From Neobacillus soli NBRC 102451 (GTDB lineage Bacteria; Bacillota; Bacilli; Bacillales; Cytobacillaceae), in NCBI RefSeq assembly GCF_001591665.1, contig NZ_BCVI01000048.1, forward strand, positions 31,456 through 95,455: 64,000 nt of DNA, read 5' to 3'. The notes under the pieces were generated by a model. It was not told the origin of the DNA. It made no database searches and worked only from the letters and a program-made list of their open reading frames with translations. The translations under genes were made by a program, and so were the position numbers. This document shows, in pieces, positions 36,330 through 45,399 of the stretch (its first letter is position 1; each line of letters opens with the position of its first letter).

Positions 36330-36821
36330 TTAAAATTTTTTAACCCTAATTGGACTTACCATTAAGAGAGCGAGGATTAACGTAATCCATGCATTGCTAT
36401 ATGAAAAGAATCCCATACCAGCCAATGGCAATCCAGCAGCGGGAATAGGTAATCCTTTAAAATATCCAATGGTTGGTTTAACACTAAACCTAGCTAATCG
36501 TAATGCCCCCATAGTTGGGAAAAGGATAAATGCTATAGAAGTTAAAATGGATGGTGCTGCGATCGAATGAAATAGAAGTGCAGGGGCAACTCCGAAACTA
36601 ACAATATCAGCTAAGGAATCCAATTCTACGCCTAATTCACTGTTTACTTTTAATTTCCTGGCAACCCTTCCGTCGAGAAGGTCTAAAACAGCCGAAAAGA
36701 AGATAAAAACGGAGGCTACTTCCCAAAAGCCACTCATATTAAAGGTAATGGAAAGAACACCGCACAATAAATTTCCGATTGTAAATAAATTGGGTACAGC
36801 TTTTACAATCTGACTGAACAT
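36330..36821 (-). CDS. pssA: CDP-diacylglycerol-serine O-phosphatidyltransferase
   Basis: ATG 36821 follows GGGGGAG; the frame upstream to 36854 lacks a start signal. The 163-residue membrane enzyme carries the complete CDP-alcohol phosphotransferase motif DG..AR........G...D...D in DGRVARKLKVNSELG and ELDSLAD. Its size is close to the B. subtilis PssA of about 177 residues. It makes phosphatidylserine from CDP-diacylglycerol and serine. The usual psd partner is not adjacent, so this may be a second or relocated copy. Confidence 0.8.
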   Translation of the reverse strand: MFSQIVKAVPNLFTIGNLLCGVLSITFNMSGFWEVASVFIFFSAVLDLLDGRVARKLKVNSELGVELDSLADIVSFGVAPALLFHSIAAPSILTSIAFILFPTMGALRLARFSVKPTIGYFKGLPIPAAGLPLAGMGFFSYSNAWITLILALLMVSPIRVKKF

Positions 36822-36921
36822 GGCAGCTCCCCCTGACGTTAATAATCCGCCCATTTAAGTAGTATTTTCTATAGATTCCTACGTTATCCTTAAAAGGGGA
36901 GATATATTATGAAAAAATTTT

Positions 36922-37212
36922 GTGTTTGCCCACCTCAATTTCTACGGTGAAGGGGGGGTACATAATTGCGATAAAATTAAAAACGAAAAAGACCAGGAAC
37001 ATGTGTATGATTTTGGAAAGAAACCACTAGAGAATGAAGAAACAGATTGGTGGACATATGGAGGGTATAAAAATAGATTTGAAAGAATTCCGGGTGATTT
37101 GGATATAATGACACTAAATGGGCGATTTCTGAACAGGGGAATCGCTTTTTTTGGAAGCAGTAGTTTAGTTAAAGTAAATAAAATTGATATGGCATTCTTG
37201 CCAGTAATTTAA
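36922..37212 (+). CDS. Possible small protein, perhaps frameshifted near its start
   Basis: The 96-residue frame begins with a GTG codon at 36922 and reads MFAHLNFYGEGGVHNCDKIK, with a later WWTYGGYKNRFERIPGDLDI. The ribosome site AAAGGGGAGATATATT lies before an ATG at 36910 in a different frame, which reads only MKKFCVCPPQFLR. A one-base shift would join them. No family was recognised, and the gene may be decayed. Confidence 0.4.
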   Translation: MFAHLNFYGEGGVHNCDKIKNEKDQEHVYDFGKKPLENEETDWWTYGGYKNRFERIPGDLDIMTLNGRFLNRGIAFFGSSSLVKVNKIDMAFLPVI

Positions 37213-37229
37213 ACAGGAGGAAATTTAAT

Positions 37230-37646
37230 ATGGCATTCACATCCCAAAATATCTTTATCAATTTACCGGTAAAAGACTTGAACAAGTCCATTCATTTTTT
37301 TAGGGAGCTAGGTTTTGAGTTTAACCCACAATTCTCCGATGAGACCGCATCTTGTATGATTATCAGTGACAATATCTTTGCTATGATCATGATTGAAGAT
37401 CGTTTCAAGGGGTTTACTAAGAAGGAAAGTGTGGATACTACTACTTCTGCCGAAGCCATTTTCTCCCTATCAGCCGAAAGTCGGGATCAAGTGGATGCGG
37501 TAGTAAATAAGGCATTGTCATCCGGTGGTAAATCTTTTAGTGATCCTCTAGATCATGGATTTATGTATATATGGGGGTTTCAGGATGTAGACGGCCATTT
37601 ATGGGAAATTGCCTATATGGATGCAAGTGCTATGAATCAGGAATAA
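37230..37646 (+). CDS. VOC (glyoxalase/bleomycin-resistance-like) family protein
   Basis: The 138-residue protein starts MAFTSQNIFINLPVKDLNKS and has the paired beta-alpha-beta-beta-beta modules of vicinal-oxygen-chelate proteins (FRELGFEF, then SGGKSFSDPLDHGFMYIWGF and QDVDGHLWEIAYMD). The metal-binding Glu of the second half (LWEI) is present. ATG 37230 follows AACAGGAGGAAATTTA. Members bind divalent metal and act on small substrates or antibiotics. The substrate is unknown. Confidence 0.8.
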   Translation: MAFTSQNIFINLPVKDLNKSIHFFRELGFEFNPQFSDETASCMIISDNIFAMIMIEDRFKGFTKKESVDTTTSAEAIFSLSAESRDQVDAVVNKALSSGGKSFSDPLDHGFMYIWGFQDVDGHLWEIAYMDASAMNQE

Positions 37647-38051
37647 ACTGTATTATATGGAATTCGTTCCTAAGTTAAAACGGGTGAAAAGAACGGCTGA
37701 ATTAATTATCCATTAGCCCACCAGATTAAAGAATTAATTTTCTGAAGCACCTTATCTACCGCCAACTCTGTTTGATTTAGCTTAAGAGTGATACAATAAA
37801 TGAAATAATAGGGTATAATCTTTCAATAAAGATGGAGGAACGGTGGACAAAGGTACTTCCTACTCTTTTCCATTTATCCCGCTTTAACGGGCAGTAAGAC
37901 CCCTACGTCAATGATTAGCTTAAGCAGGAAGTATAAGTGGGGGGCAACCGCCTGTAAAAGCATGATTAGTTGAACAAACAATCAGTGGGGGATGGGGACC
38001 CCTCCCCCCCCCCCGCTGATTGAAGTTTCACTTTATAGGGGAGGGCCTTTT
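37647..38051. other. Intergenic region with a palindrome-rich element
   Basis: No gene was found in about 400 bases. The right half (37871-38040) is taken up by the hairpin-rich element described separately. The ribosome site of the histidine-kinase gene lies at about 38035-38046 (TAGGGGAGGGCC). Confidence 0.5.
37871..38040 (+). mobile_element. Hairpin-rich solo element resembling an IS200/IS605 right end
   Basis: CCCGCTTTAACGGG forms one small hairpin near 37879-37892. ATCAGTGGGGG (37981-37991) and CCCCCGCTGAT (38010-38020) form a larger one, with a C-run between. The tail GAAGTTTCACTTTATA is, from memory, like the right-end/guide-RNA region of TnpB elements. No transposase gene is attached. 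It may be a palindrome-associated relic that moved to just upstream of the kinase gene. Confidence 0.4.
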
Positions 38052-39617
38052 TTGCGATATTTAGGTTTACTTATAGTTTTTCTAACCTTCCTGCTTTTCC
38101 CGCAATTAGCGGAAGCGCAGGATACGCATGTGATTCGAGTCGGATTCGATCAAAGCTTGCCGCCCCTTTCCTATTTGGATCAAAAAGAAGAAGCTGCCGG
38201 ATTTGACATTGAACTGATCCGGAAAGTGGCCGAACACCAAGGATATCAACTCCAATTTATTCCTCTTGAGTTGGAGGATGCCATTCAAATGCTAAAGGAA
38301 GGTCAGCTTGATGTGATAGTTGGACTAAAATATACCAGCACCCGTAACTCTTTTTTTGATTTCAGCGATTCCTATCTAACGATGTCGGACGCTGTCGTCA
38401 TTCCCTCCAATAGTCGGGATTTTTCCGGTATGAATGATTTGAAAGAAAAAGTGGCAGCGGTTCAGCGGGAAGATTCTGTTATTACACAACTGGAAAGTAT
38501 TAGAGGAAGTGAAGTACTGGAAGCCTTTAATCAACCTGATGCGCTTGACATGCTTTTTTTAGGAAGAGCAGATGTATTCTTGGGGAACCGTTGGACGGCT
38601 GAATATGTTCTTCAAAATGCGGACAAACAAAAACACTACCGAATTCGAACGGGACTCATTCCGCCATCGGATTATGCTTTTGCCGTACGGAAAGGTAATT
38701 ATAAACTAGTAAATGTATTGAATAAGGGATTAGTAGAAACCCATCATAATGGCACTTACGAACACTTATATTCCCAGTATCTTGAACCATATAGTGGTTT
38801 AGCCATTGGCTGGTGGCGAAAGTTGGTTTATGGGCTGCTCATCGTGATGGGAATCATTTTTACGATTCTGATAGGAAGCTTTATTTGGAATAAACGATTA
38901 CATAAAGAGGTTAATAGACAAACAGAAGCCTTACTTGCACAGGAAAAAATGCGGGCTTTAGGCCAGCTGGTCGCTGGTATTGCTCATGAACTCCGCAATC
39001 CACTTACAGCGATTAAAACGTTTGTTGAGCTGCTTCCTAGAAAAATGGATGATCCCCGGTTTCGGGCTGAACTTGTCCGGCATGTCCCGGAGGAAGTGGA
39101 AAGGATGAATCGAATTATTGAAGATTTACTAGATTATTCGAGGGAAAAGCCAATGCACCGCAAATGGGGAAATCTGCTGGAACTGGTTCAATCGGTGACG
39201 GATCTTTTTATGAAACAAATCCGAAGCGAAGGGATAGAGTTAGAGATTGATATTCCCCCATCCTTGGAAGTGTTTATGGATCGGGGCCGTATTAAACAGG
39301 TTTTAATCAATTTAGTCCTTAATGCTATAGAAGCAATGGCTCACACGAAGGAAAAACGATTGACCTTCCATGTTTCAACCGAGGGACCCATGCAAATTCT
39401 CGCGATTGCTGATTCGGGGAAAGGGATTGCAAAAGAGGATGCACTTCATCTATTTCAGCCTTTTTATACCACCAAGAATCAAGGAATTGGCTTAGGTCTG
39501 TATATTAGCCAAAAAATTATGAAGGAGCATGGAGGACGGATTGAAGTGAAAAGTACTAAAAATACCGGGACGACTTTCAGCCTATTTTTTGCTAATGAAG
39601 GAGATGCTTCACGATGA
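38052..39617 (+). CDS. Sensor histidine kinase with extracellular solute-binding domain
   Basis: TTG 38052 follows TAGGGGAGGGCC and opens a signal-like sequence, MRYLGLLIVFLTFLLFPQLA. The 521-residue protein then has a family-3 (amino-acid type) periplasmic-binding fold to about residue 250 (VGFDQSLPPLSYLD, GFDIELIRKVAEHQGY), a membrane helix GLLIVMGIIFTILIGSFIW, and a kinase: GIAHELRNPLTAIKTFVEL with the phosphoacceptor histidine, NLVLNAIEAM (N-box), ADSGKGI and GIGLGLYIS. It should sense a small molecule outside the cell and phosphorylate the overlapping-gene response regulator. The 4-base overlap with the next gene shows an operon. Confidence 0.85.
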   Translation: MRYLGLLIVFLTFLLFPQLAEAQDTHVIRVGFDQSLPPLSYLDQKEEAAGFDIELIRKVAEHQGYQLQFIPLELEDAIQMLKEGQLDVIVGLKYTSTRNSFFDFSDSYLTMSDAVVIPSNSRDFSGMNDLKEKVAAVQREDSVITQLESIRGSEVLEAFNQPDALDMLFLGRADVFLGNRWTAEYVLQNADKQKHYRIRTGLIPPSDYAFAVRKGNYKLVNVLNKGLVETHHNGTYEHLYSQYLEPYSGLAIGWWRKLVYGLLIVMGIIFTILIGSFIWNKRLHKEVNRQTEALLAQEKMRALGQLVAGIAHELRNPLTAIKTFVELLPRKMDDPRFRAELVRHVPEEVERMNRIIEDLLDYSREKPMHRKWGNLLELVQSVTDLFMKQIRSEGIELEIDIPPSLEVFMDRGRIKQVLINLVLNAIEAMAHTKEKRLTFHVSTEGPMQILAIADSGKGIAKEDALHLFQPFYTTKNQGIGLGLYISQKIMKEHGGRIEVKSTKNTGTTFSLFFANEGDASR

Positions 39618-40978
39618 ATATTTTAATCATTGATGATGAACAGGCGATTTGTTCCTCCCTTTCGTTCGCTCTTGAGGATGAATACACAGTTTGGACCGCT
39701 TCTGACGCGGAGAACGGCCTGAAATTGCTGGAAAGCGAGGCAATTGATGGCGTATTGCTCGACCTAAATTTAGGCAGATCGAGCGGAATGGATCTTCTTC
39801 GGATCATTAAGGAAAAGAAGCCGGATACGGTTGTGATTATGATGACTGCCTATGGAACCATCGAATCTACCGTTGAAGCCATTAAAGAAGGTGCCTATCA
39901 TTATTTAACAAAGCCCCTCAGTCTAGAAGAGGTTAAATTAATGTTAAGTAAGGCCCTTACTTTTCAGCGGCTGCACCAGCAAGTTCAAGTGTTGAGCCAA
40001 GCGGTACGCCAGCGGGAAACCTATGCTGGTTTAATCGGAAAAAGCGAATGTATGCAGAAAATATTCCAATTAATTGAGAAGGTGAAGGATATTCCCTCCA
40101 ATATTCTGATTACTGGGGAAAGCGGAACGGGCAAAGAATTAGTGGCCCGTGCGATTCATTTCCAAGGCAGCCGCCAAAAAAACGCGTTTTCTGTGATTAA
40201 TTGTGCAGCCATTCCTGAACCATTACTTGAAAGTGAACTGTTTGGACACGAAAAAGGTGCGTTTACAGGTGCTTATCAGCGTAAACAAGGACTCTTTGAA
40301 CAATCTGATGGCGGTACCATCTTCCTGGATGAAATCGGCGAAATGCCTCTTGCCCTGCAAGTGAAAATTTTGAGAGTGATTCAGGATAAGATGGTCACTC
40401 CGCTCGGTTCTCAAGCGGCAAAGGAAGTGGATGTGCGAATTATATCAGCGACTAATCGAAATCTTCTAGAAGAAGTAGCGAAAGGGAACTTCCGCGAGGA
40501 TCTCTACTATCGCTTGAACGTGATTCCAATCCATGTCCCTCCATTAAGGGAGCGCAAGGAAGATGTTCCGCTTCTCATCGACCATTTCTTAGCTTTCAAT
40601 TCTGCTAATATGAACATCCGAACGAAATCATGCAGTCTCGATGCAAAAAAGATACTTTACCACTACTCCTATCCTGGTAACGTTCGGGAGCTTTCCAATA
40701 TAGTGGAATATACGGTGGCCCTATCGGAGAACGCTGTGATTCAGCTTTCGGATCTCCCTGAAGCGGTTCATCGTAAAGAGCTTCCTTCTAAAGAATCGCT
40801 TGCTGAGAATGGTCTGTTCCTTCCGGAGGCGCTATCACTTGCGGACGTAAATAGAGAGTATATCCTTTATACTCTTGAAAAAAATCAGGGTCACCGTATG
40901 AACACGGCTAAACAGTTATCGATCAGTGAGCGGGGATTACGCGAAAAATTGAAGCAATATCTGAGGGAATCGGAATGA
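39614..40978 (+). CDS. NtrC-family sigma-54 response regulator
   Basis: The 454-residue protein has a receiver domain with the phosphoacceptor aspartate in GVLLDLNLG, a AAA+ domain with Walker A GESGTGKE, the sigma-54 contact loop GAFTGA (in HEKGAFTGAY) and Walker B GGTIFLDEIGEM, and a C-terminal Fis-type helix-turn-helix (NTAKQLSISERGLREKLKQY). It activates sigma-54 promoters after phosphorylation by the upstream kinase. It overlaps both neighbours by 4 bases, so kinase, regulator and TAXI protein form one operon. The likely target is the promoter at 42128. Confidence 0.9.
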   Translation: MNILIIDDEQAICSSLSFALEDEYTVWTASDAENGLKLLESEAIDGVLLDLNLGRSSGMDLLRIIKEKKPDTVVIMMTAYGTIESTVEAIKEGAYHYLTKPLSLEEVKLMLSKALTFQRLHQQVQVLSQAVRQRETYAGLIGKSECMQKIFQLIEKVKDIPSNILITGESGTGKELVARAIHFQGSRQKNAFSVINCAAIPEPLLESELFGHEKGAFTGAYQRKQGLFEQSDGGTIFLDEIGEMPLALQVKILRVIQDKMVTPLGSQAAKEVDVRIISATNRNLLEEVAKGNFREDLYYRLNVIPIHVPPLRERKEDVPLLIDHFLAFNSANMNIRTKSCSLDAKKILYHYSYPGNVRELSNIVEYTVALSENAVIQLSDLPEAVHRKELPSKESLAENGLFLPEALSLADVNREYILYTLEKNQGHRMNTAKQLSISERGLREKLKQYLRESE

Positions 40979-41961
40979 GAAGGTTCATTTTAATGATGGG
41001 AATCGCGCTGTTCGCTTTGGGAATTTTTGCATTTGGATGCACAAAGCAGCCAGAAAAAATATCCCATCGTCCAGAAAACGAACAAAACTATTTAACGATT
41101 GCAACCGGTGCAGTTTCTGGTCCTTATTTCACCATTGGGGAAGCCGTAGCAAAAGTATATAAAACGAAACTTGGCTACAATACTACGGTTCGTTCTACTG
41201 ACGGATCAGTCGAGAATGTGAACCTTTTGGAGAATCATAAGGCAGACCTGGCCTTCGTCATGTCCGATGCAGCTTCCTTTGAGCTAAGCCGCCATGAAAA
41301 ATTGAAGGATGCAAGATTCACACTGCCGCCATTTAAGGCAGTTGCGGGACTTTATTTTAACTTTGTGCAAATTGTTACACTGCGAGATGAAAACATTCAT
41401 TCCGTCTACGATTTAAAAGGAAAGCGAGTCGGTGTAGGTGCCCCGAATAGCGGGGTTGAAAGGAATGCACGAATGATTTTGCAGGAACATAGCCTCACTT
41501 ATCAGGATATACAGCCTGAATACCTTTCCTATGACGAGGCGATGGAACAATTAAAAAACAAAAAAATAGATGCCGCCTTTGTTACTTCCGGTCTTCCCAA
41601 TAATGCAGTCTTAGAGTTGCTGAAATCGACTAAAGTCGCGATTGTTCCCATCCAACCTAAGATTATCGATCATTTAACGAAACAGTATCTATTTTTTGAG
41701 AAGGCGGAACTTCCGGCCGGCATTTATCAAAATAAACGGCCTATTCCAACGGTCGCCATCCGTAACATACTCCTGGTGAGATCCGATTTAACCGATGATT
41801 TGGTCTATAAAATTACCAAGACTTTCTTTGAAAACTTGGATGCTATGCAGCAAGCGCATCAAGCTGCAAATAATATTAATCGAAATGATGCAGGAAAAGG
41901 CCTAGCGGTGCCGCTCCATCCGGGAGCAATGAAATACTTTAAAGACTCCGGTATTCAGTAG
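40975..41961 (+). CDS. TAXI-family solute-binding lipoprotein
   Basis: The 328-residue protein opens with MRRFILMMGIALFALGIFAF followed by GC, a lipobox with the modified cysteine at about position 22. The mature part has TIATGAVSGPYFTIGEAVAK and VGAPNSGVERNARM, typical of TAXI TRAP-transporter binding proteins. No TRAP permease gene is nearby. It ends the kinase-regulator operon, followed by a strong terminator. I infer a ligand-presenting partner for the kinase rather than a transporter subunit, with the MHS permease downstream as the real importer. Confidence 0.85.
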   Translation: MRRFILMMGIALFALGIFAFGCTKQPEKISHRPENEQNYLTIATGAVSGPYFTIGEAVAKVYKTKLGYNTTVRSTDGSVENVNLLENHKADLAFVMSDAASFELSRHEKLKDARFTLPPFKAVAGLYFNFVQIVTLRDENIHSVYDLKGKRVGVGAPNSGVERNARMILQEHSLTYQDIQPEYLSYDEAMEQLKNKKIDAAFVTSGLPNNAVLELLKSTKVAIVPIQPKIIDHLTKQYLFFEKAELPAGIYQNKRPIPTVAIRNILLVRSDLTDDLVYKITKTFFENLDAMQQAHQAANNINRNDAGKGLAVPLHPGAMKYFKDSGIQ

Positions 41962-42006
41962 GTACTTATTCAGAAGGGGAAGAAAATTCCGATTTGGTTG
42001 AATATA

Positions 42007-42056
42007 TCCGGCAAAAAATTCCGTGTTACTCGGAATTTTTTGCCGGATTATTTTTT
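42007..42056 (+). terminator. Terminator of the kinase-regulator-TAXI operon
   Basis: TCCGGCAAAAAATTCCG (42007-42023) pairs perfectly with CGGAATTTTTTGCCGGA (42031-42047), followed by TTATTTTTT. Confidence 0.85.
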
Positions 42057-42127
42057 AGGAAGAAAAATATTAGTTTCAAGTTCCTGCACAATCCTTTATA
42101 TATAGGTTTTTTTCCCATTAAAACAAT

Positions 42128-42144
42128 TTGGCATGAAAATTGCA
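42128..42144 (+). promoter_or_regulatory. Sigma-54 promoter of the MHS permease gene
   Basis: TTGGCATGAAAATTGCA carries GG at 42130-42131 (-24) and GC at 42142-42143 (-12) with the exact 10-base spacing that sigma-54 needs. It lies about 130 bases before the permease start and right after an operon that encodes a sigma-54 activator. Confidence 0.8.
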
Positions 42145-42269
42145 TTATAAATAATTGAATTTTTAAATAACCAAAATGCACTCCGAGTTTACACTTTTTT
42201 GAATCCGTTTACAACATAAAAAGGGGTATTTCACTCTCGTGAGGCTAATAAACAAAGGGGGAATTAAAA

Positions 42270-43589
42270 TTGAAGGAACTAGCTGATCGTGCAGCGTCAC
42301 GACGTATTACGAGCAACATCTTCAAAGGATCGCTTGGAAATCTAATTGAATGGTACGACTGGTATGTCTATTCTGCTTTTGCTATTTATTTTTCAGCTGA
42401 ATTTTTTCCAAAAGGAGATCCAACCATTCAACTGCTCAATACTGCTGGGATTTTCGCTATCGGTTTTCTCATGCGTCCTATTGGTAGTCTATTAATGGGA
42501 ATATATGCTGACCGGCATGGCCGCAGAGCTGCGTTGACACTTTCCGTCACCATCATGGCCGGGGGTTCTTTAATCATTGCCTGTACTCCTGGTTATAGTA
42601 GCATTGGTATTCTATCGCCTATCATTCTCGTTATTGCCCGGCTGATTCAAGGGATTTCACTCGGCGGCGAGTACGGAACTTCCGCCACTTATTTATCCGA
42701 GATGGCTAGCAGTGGCCGCCGCGGCTTCTACTCTAGTTTTCAATACGTTACACTTGTCGGTGGACAGTTGGCGGCACTCGGAGTTATGATTATCCTTCAG
42801 CAAGTACTTAGTGATAGCGCTATGTTTTCATGGGGCTGGCGTATTCCGTTCCTCATTGGTGCATTAGGCGCATTGGCCGTATTATGGTTACGACGCACAA
42901 TGGACGAATCCGAACAATTTACTAAAATGGGCTCAGAAACTCGTAAGAAAGCTGGAACCATTAAGGTTTTAATGAAATATCCTAAGGCAGTTCTAACAGT
43001 AGTCGGCTTAACGCTGGGCGGAACGATTGCCTTCTATACGTTTACAACTTATTTACAGAAGTTTATGATTAACACGGTAGGAATCGATAAACAATCTGTC
43101 AGCTGGATTAACTTTCTGGCATTACTCGTATTTGTTGTCCTGCAGCCACTCGCAGGTGCGCTTTCCGACCGAATTGGCCGCCGCCCGTTATTAATAGGTT
43201 TCGGAGTATTTGGAACCATCCTGACAGTGCCGCTATTTATGCTTATGCAGCAGACAAAAAGTCCAGTCATGGCCTTTTTACTAATGATGGTCGGCCTCGT
43301 GATTGTGACGGGCTATACATCGATCAACTCGATTGTAAAAGCGGAATTATTCCCAACTGAAATTCGAGCACTAGGAGTAGGTTTTCCGTATTCACTCACT
43401 GTCGCGATATTTGGAGGGTCAGCTGAGTTCGTTGCCTTATGGTTGAAGAATGCCGGAATAGAATCTCTCTTCTTCTACTACGTAGCCGCTTGTATAGCAG
43501 TAAGTCTATTCACCTATTGGCGTATGGGTGAATCTTCTAAAACTTCCCATATTGAGGCTGAACTAAATTCCGGAAATAAAACAGCATAA
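42270..43589 (+). CDS. MHS-family permease (alpha-ketoglutarate or dicarboxylate type)
   Basis: The TTG start at 42270 follows CAAAGGGGGAATTAAAA. The 439-residue protein has about 12 helices, the GNLIEWYDWYVYSAFA opening typical of the metabolite:H+ symporters (KgtP/ShiA/ProP group), DRHGRRAAL after helix 2, RLIQGISLGGEYG, and SDRIGRRPLL in the second half. It should import a carboxylate with protons. Expression is predicted from the sigma-54 promoter upstream, under the adjacent regulator. The exact substrate cannot be read from sequence. Confidence 0.85.
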   Translation: MKELADRAASRRITSNIFKGSLGNLIEWYDWYVYSAFAIYFSAEFFPKGDPTIQLLNTAGIFAIGFLMRPIGSLLMGIYADRHGRRAALTLSVTIMAGGSLIIACTPGYSSIGILSPIILVIARLIQGISLGGEYGTSATYLSEMASSGRRGFYSSFQYVTLVGGQLAALGVMIILQQVLSDSAMFSWGWRIPFLIGALGALAVLWLRRTMDESEQFTKMGSETRKKAGTIKVLMKYPKAVLTVVGLTLGGTIAFYTFTTYLQKFMINTVGIDKQSVSWINFLALLVFVVLQPLAGALSDRIGRRPLLIGFGVFGTILTVPLFMLMQQTKSPVMAFLLMMVGLVIVTGYTSINSIVKAELFPTEIRALGVGFPYSLTVAIFGGSAEFVALWLKNAGIESLFFYYVAACIAVSLFTYWRMGESSKTSHIEAELNSGNKTA

Positions 43590-43940
43590 ACAAAATGCCC
43601 TGCAAGATTATCTATAAGCTTGTAGGGCGAGAAAAAAAGTGTCAGTCACCCAGCGCATTAAAGCTTTAGCAAACCGGGTGACTGACACTTCTTTCCTTTC
43701 CAGTTATTCTAACAGGGAATAGAAAAAGAATATGTTTAGTGATTGCAGAATATTATCTTAATTATAAGGATAAACAGCAAAATCAAATGGCCGCAGTGGA
43801 TTGAAGAGGACAAATTGATGGACAATTTTGGTATTATAAAATGGCTATAACACCTTTAAGGTACTAATGTTAGATTTAAGTGAATAATTAAATATTAGTG
43901 AAATGTTAATGTCAATCATTTAGCATGCATACAACTCCAT
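43590..43940. other. Intergenic region with a family-B repeat
   Basis: No gene was seen. The only structure is the family-B palindrome at 43639-43689, which may also terminate the permease transcript. Confidence 0.5.
43639..43689. repeat. Dispersed palindromic repeat, family B
   Basis: GTGTCAGTCACCC at the left and GGGTGACTGACAC at the right are inverted, with GCGCATTAAAGCTTTAG in the centre. The core is shared with 47669 and 54230. Confidence 0.75.
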
Positions 43941-44471
43941 ATGAAAGAGGGTATGTTATTGAATGCTTCATTTTTACTCCGTTATAAAGCCTTCATGATT
44001 GATTACATATTTATTCTTTTTTATTTAGTCGTTCTCTTTATCTTAAATGTATTTCTATTTCCATCATTACAGGAATTCTTCAACGGTTCACTGGTAGTAG
44101 CTCAGTTCACAGGTTTTTTAATGGTGACTTTTCCTGTATCACTCTATTTTATTATTAGCGATTCAAAAATTGGTGGACAGTCCTTCGGAAAAAGGAAAAC
44201 TGGTATACGAGTGGTTGGAAAAAACGGAGAAGCAATATCACTACCGCATGCAACTTTTCGAACAATCTTAAAGTTTACACCTTGGGAGTTGTCACATTTC
44301 CTGGTTTATCGGCTGATTTATATTGGTGATGGTGAAATACCGTTCACTTACTATCTGATTGGTGGACTCATCTATGCACTTATATTTGCATATATATTGA
44401 CTGCCATTTTTACGAAAAAGAAACAATCCCTATACGATTTATTGGCGAAAACACATGTTATTAAGGGCTAA
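43941..44471 (+). CDS. RDD-family membrane protein
   Basis: The 176-residue protein has the R, D, D signature: RYKAFMIDYI (R and D in the first helix) and later GQSFGKRKTGIRVVG (the GxxxGKxxxGIRVV loop), with an ending in KKQSLYDLLAKTHVI. Four or more hydrophobic helices place it in the membrane. The ribosome site AAAGAGGG favours a start at TTG 43959, which would shorten it by six residues; ATG 43941 is the longer form. RDD proteins are proposed ion or solute carriers; the role here is unknown. A strong hairpin follows at 44556. Confidence 0.8.
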   Translation: MKEGMLLNASFLLRYKAFMIDYIFILFYLVVLFILNVFLFPSLQEFFNGSLVVAQFTGFLMVTFPVSLYFIISDSKIGGQSFGKRKTGIRVVGKNGEAISLPHATFRTILKFTPWELSHFLVYRLIYIGDGEIPFTYYLIGGLIYALIFAYILTAIFTKKKQSLYDLLAKTHVIKG

Positions 44472-44911
44472 TAACATGCAATACCGATTAAGATAGTTTA
44501 GACTCCTATATATATTGCCCTTATAGTTTTATAAGCATTTGATAATAAATATAAGAAATGGCTCAGTTCACTATTGGACTGAGCCATTTTATTATTATCA
44601 CCAAAAATAGACGCAAAAAACAGTACAAAATTGGCTCCATTTTCGATTGCATTTTCAGGTTTTGCATAGGGTACGGCAAACTGTTAGTTTTGTGAAACTT
44701 TTGATTGCTATGCATTTATACACCTTCCTATGCGGTAGGTACCAGCCTTACTATGCCAGGAGAACCGTAGCCGTGGCTTCCCTAGGGCACAGATAATTGT
44801 CCGTCTAAAAATTTAAAAAACTGTGCAACTTATTTTAGAAAAAAGTTACCATTAATAATGTCGCCAATGTTCCGCATCCTAAAAAGGAAAAATATATCTG
44901 GAGGTAATTTC
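44472..44911. other. Intergenic region
   Basis: It holds the terminator at 44556-44594. It also holds a weakly conserved fragment at 44737-44782 (CCAGGAGAACCGTAGCCGTGGC) that may be a diverged family-A repeat. Confidence 0.4.
44556..44594 (+). terminator. Terminator after the RDD gene
   Basis: AAATGGCTCAGT (44556-44567) pairs with ACTGAGCCATTT (44578-44589), followed by a short T-run. The stem is perfect. Confidence 0.8.
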
Positions 44912-45346
44912 ATGGCACAATTAAGAGATATCATGACATCAAATGTTCTTACAGTTAACGAAACACAGACCGTACAGGAAGCTGCAGCGTTAATGAGCGA
45001 ATATAATATCGGAGCTATCCCAGTAATAAATAGCAGCAGACAAATAGTAGGCATTATAACGGATCGTGATATTACCCTTCGTACTACAGCACAAGGAGAG
45101 AATGCACAAACACCAGTATCTCAAGTCATGACTGCACAGCAAATCGTACAAGGTACACCTGATATGGATGTTCATCAAGCAGCAAATTTGATGGCCCAGC
45201 AACAAATTCGCCGATTGCCGGTAATCGAAAATGGACAAATAGTAGGAATGGTTGCATTAGGTGATCTAGCAGCACAAAACCAATATGCAAACGAGGCGGA
45301 ACAGGCATTACAAAGCATTTCAACTCCTTCCGCACCTCAACAATAG
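44912..45346 (+). CDS. CBS-pair protein
   Basis: ATG 44912 follows ATCTGGAGGTAATTTC, which overrides the longer frame from 44858. The 144-residue protein is two CBS motifs: MTSNVLTVNETQTVQEAAAL with GAIPVINSSRQIVGIITDRD, then QQIRRLPVIENGQIVGMVAL. Such pairs bind adenine nucleotides and regulate partner proteins. It ends with a polar tail and stands alone. The B. subtilis general-stress protein YhcV is of similar type, so a stress role is possible. Confidence 0.85.
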   Translation: MAQLRDIMTSNVLTVNETQTVQEAAALMSEYNIGAIPVINSSRQIVGIITDRDITLRTTAQGENAQTPVSQVMTAQQIVQGTPDMDVHQAANLMAQQQIRRLPVIENGQIVGMVALGDLAAQNQYANEAEQALQSISTPSAPQQ

Positions 45347-45399
45347 TACGGGGTTACTTTTATTGTCACAAAATAATTATTAGCACATATTCAAGCCTT

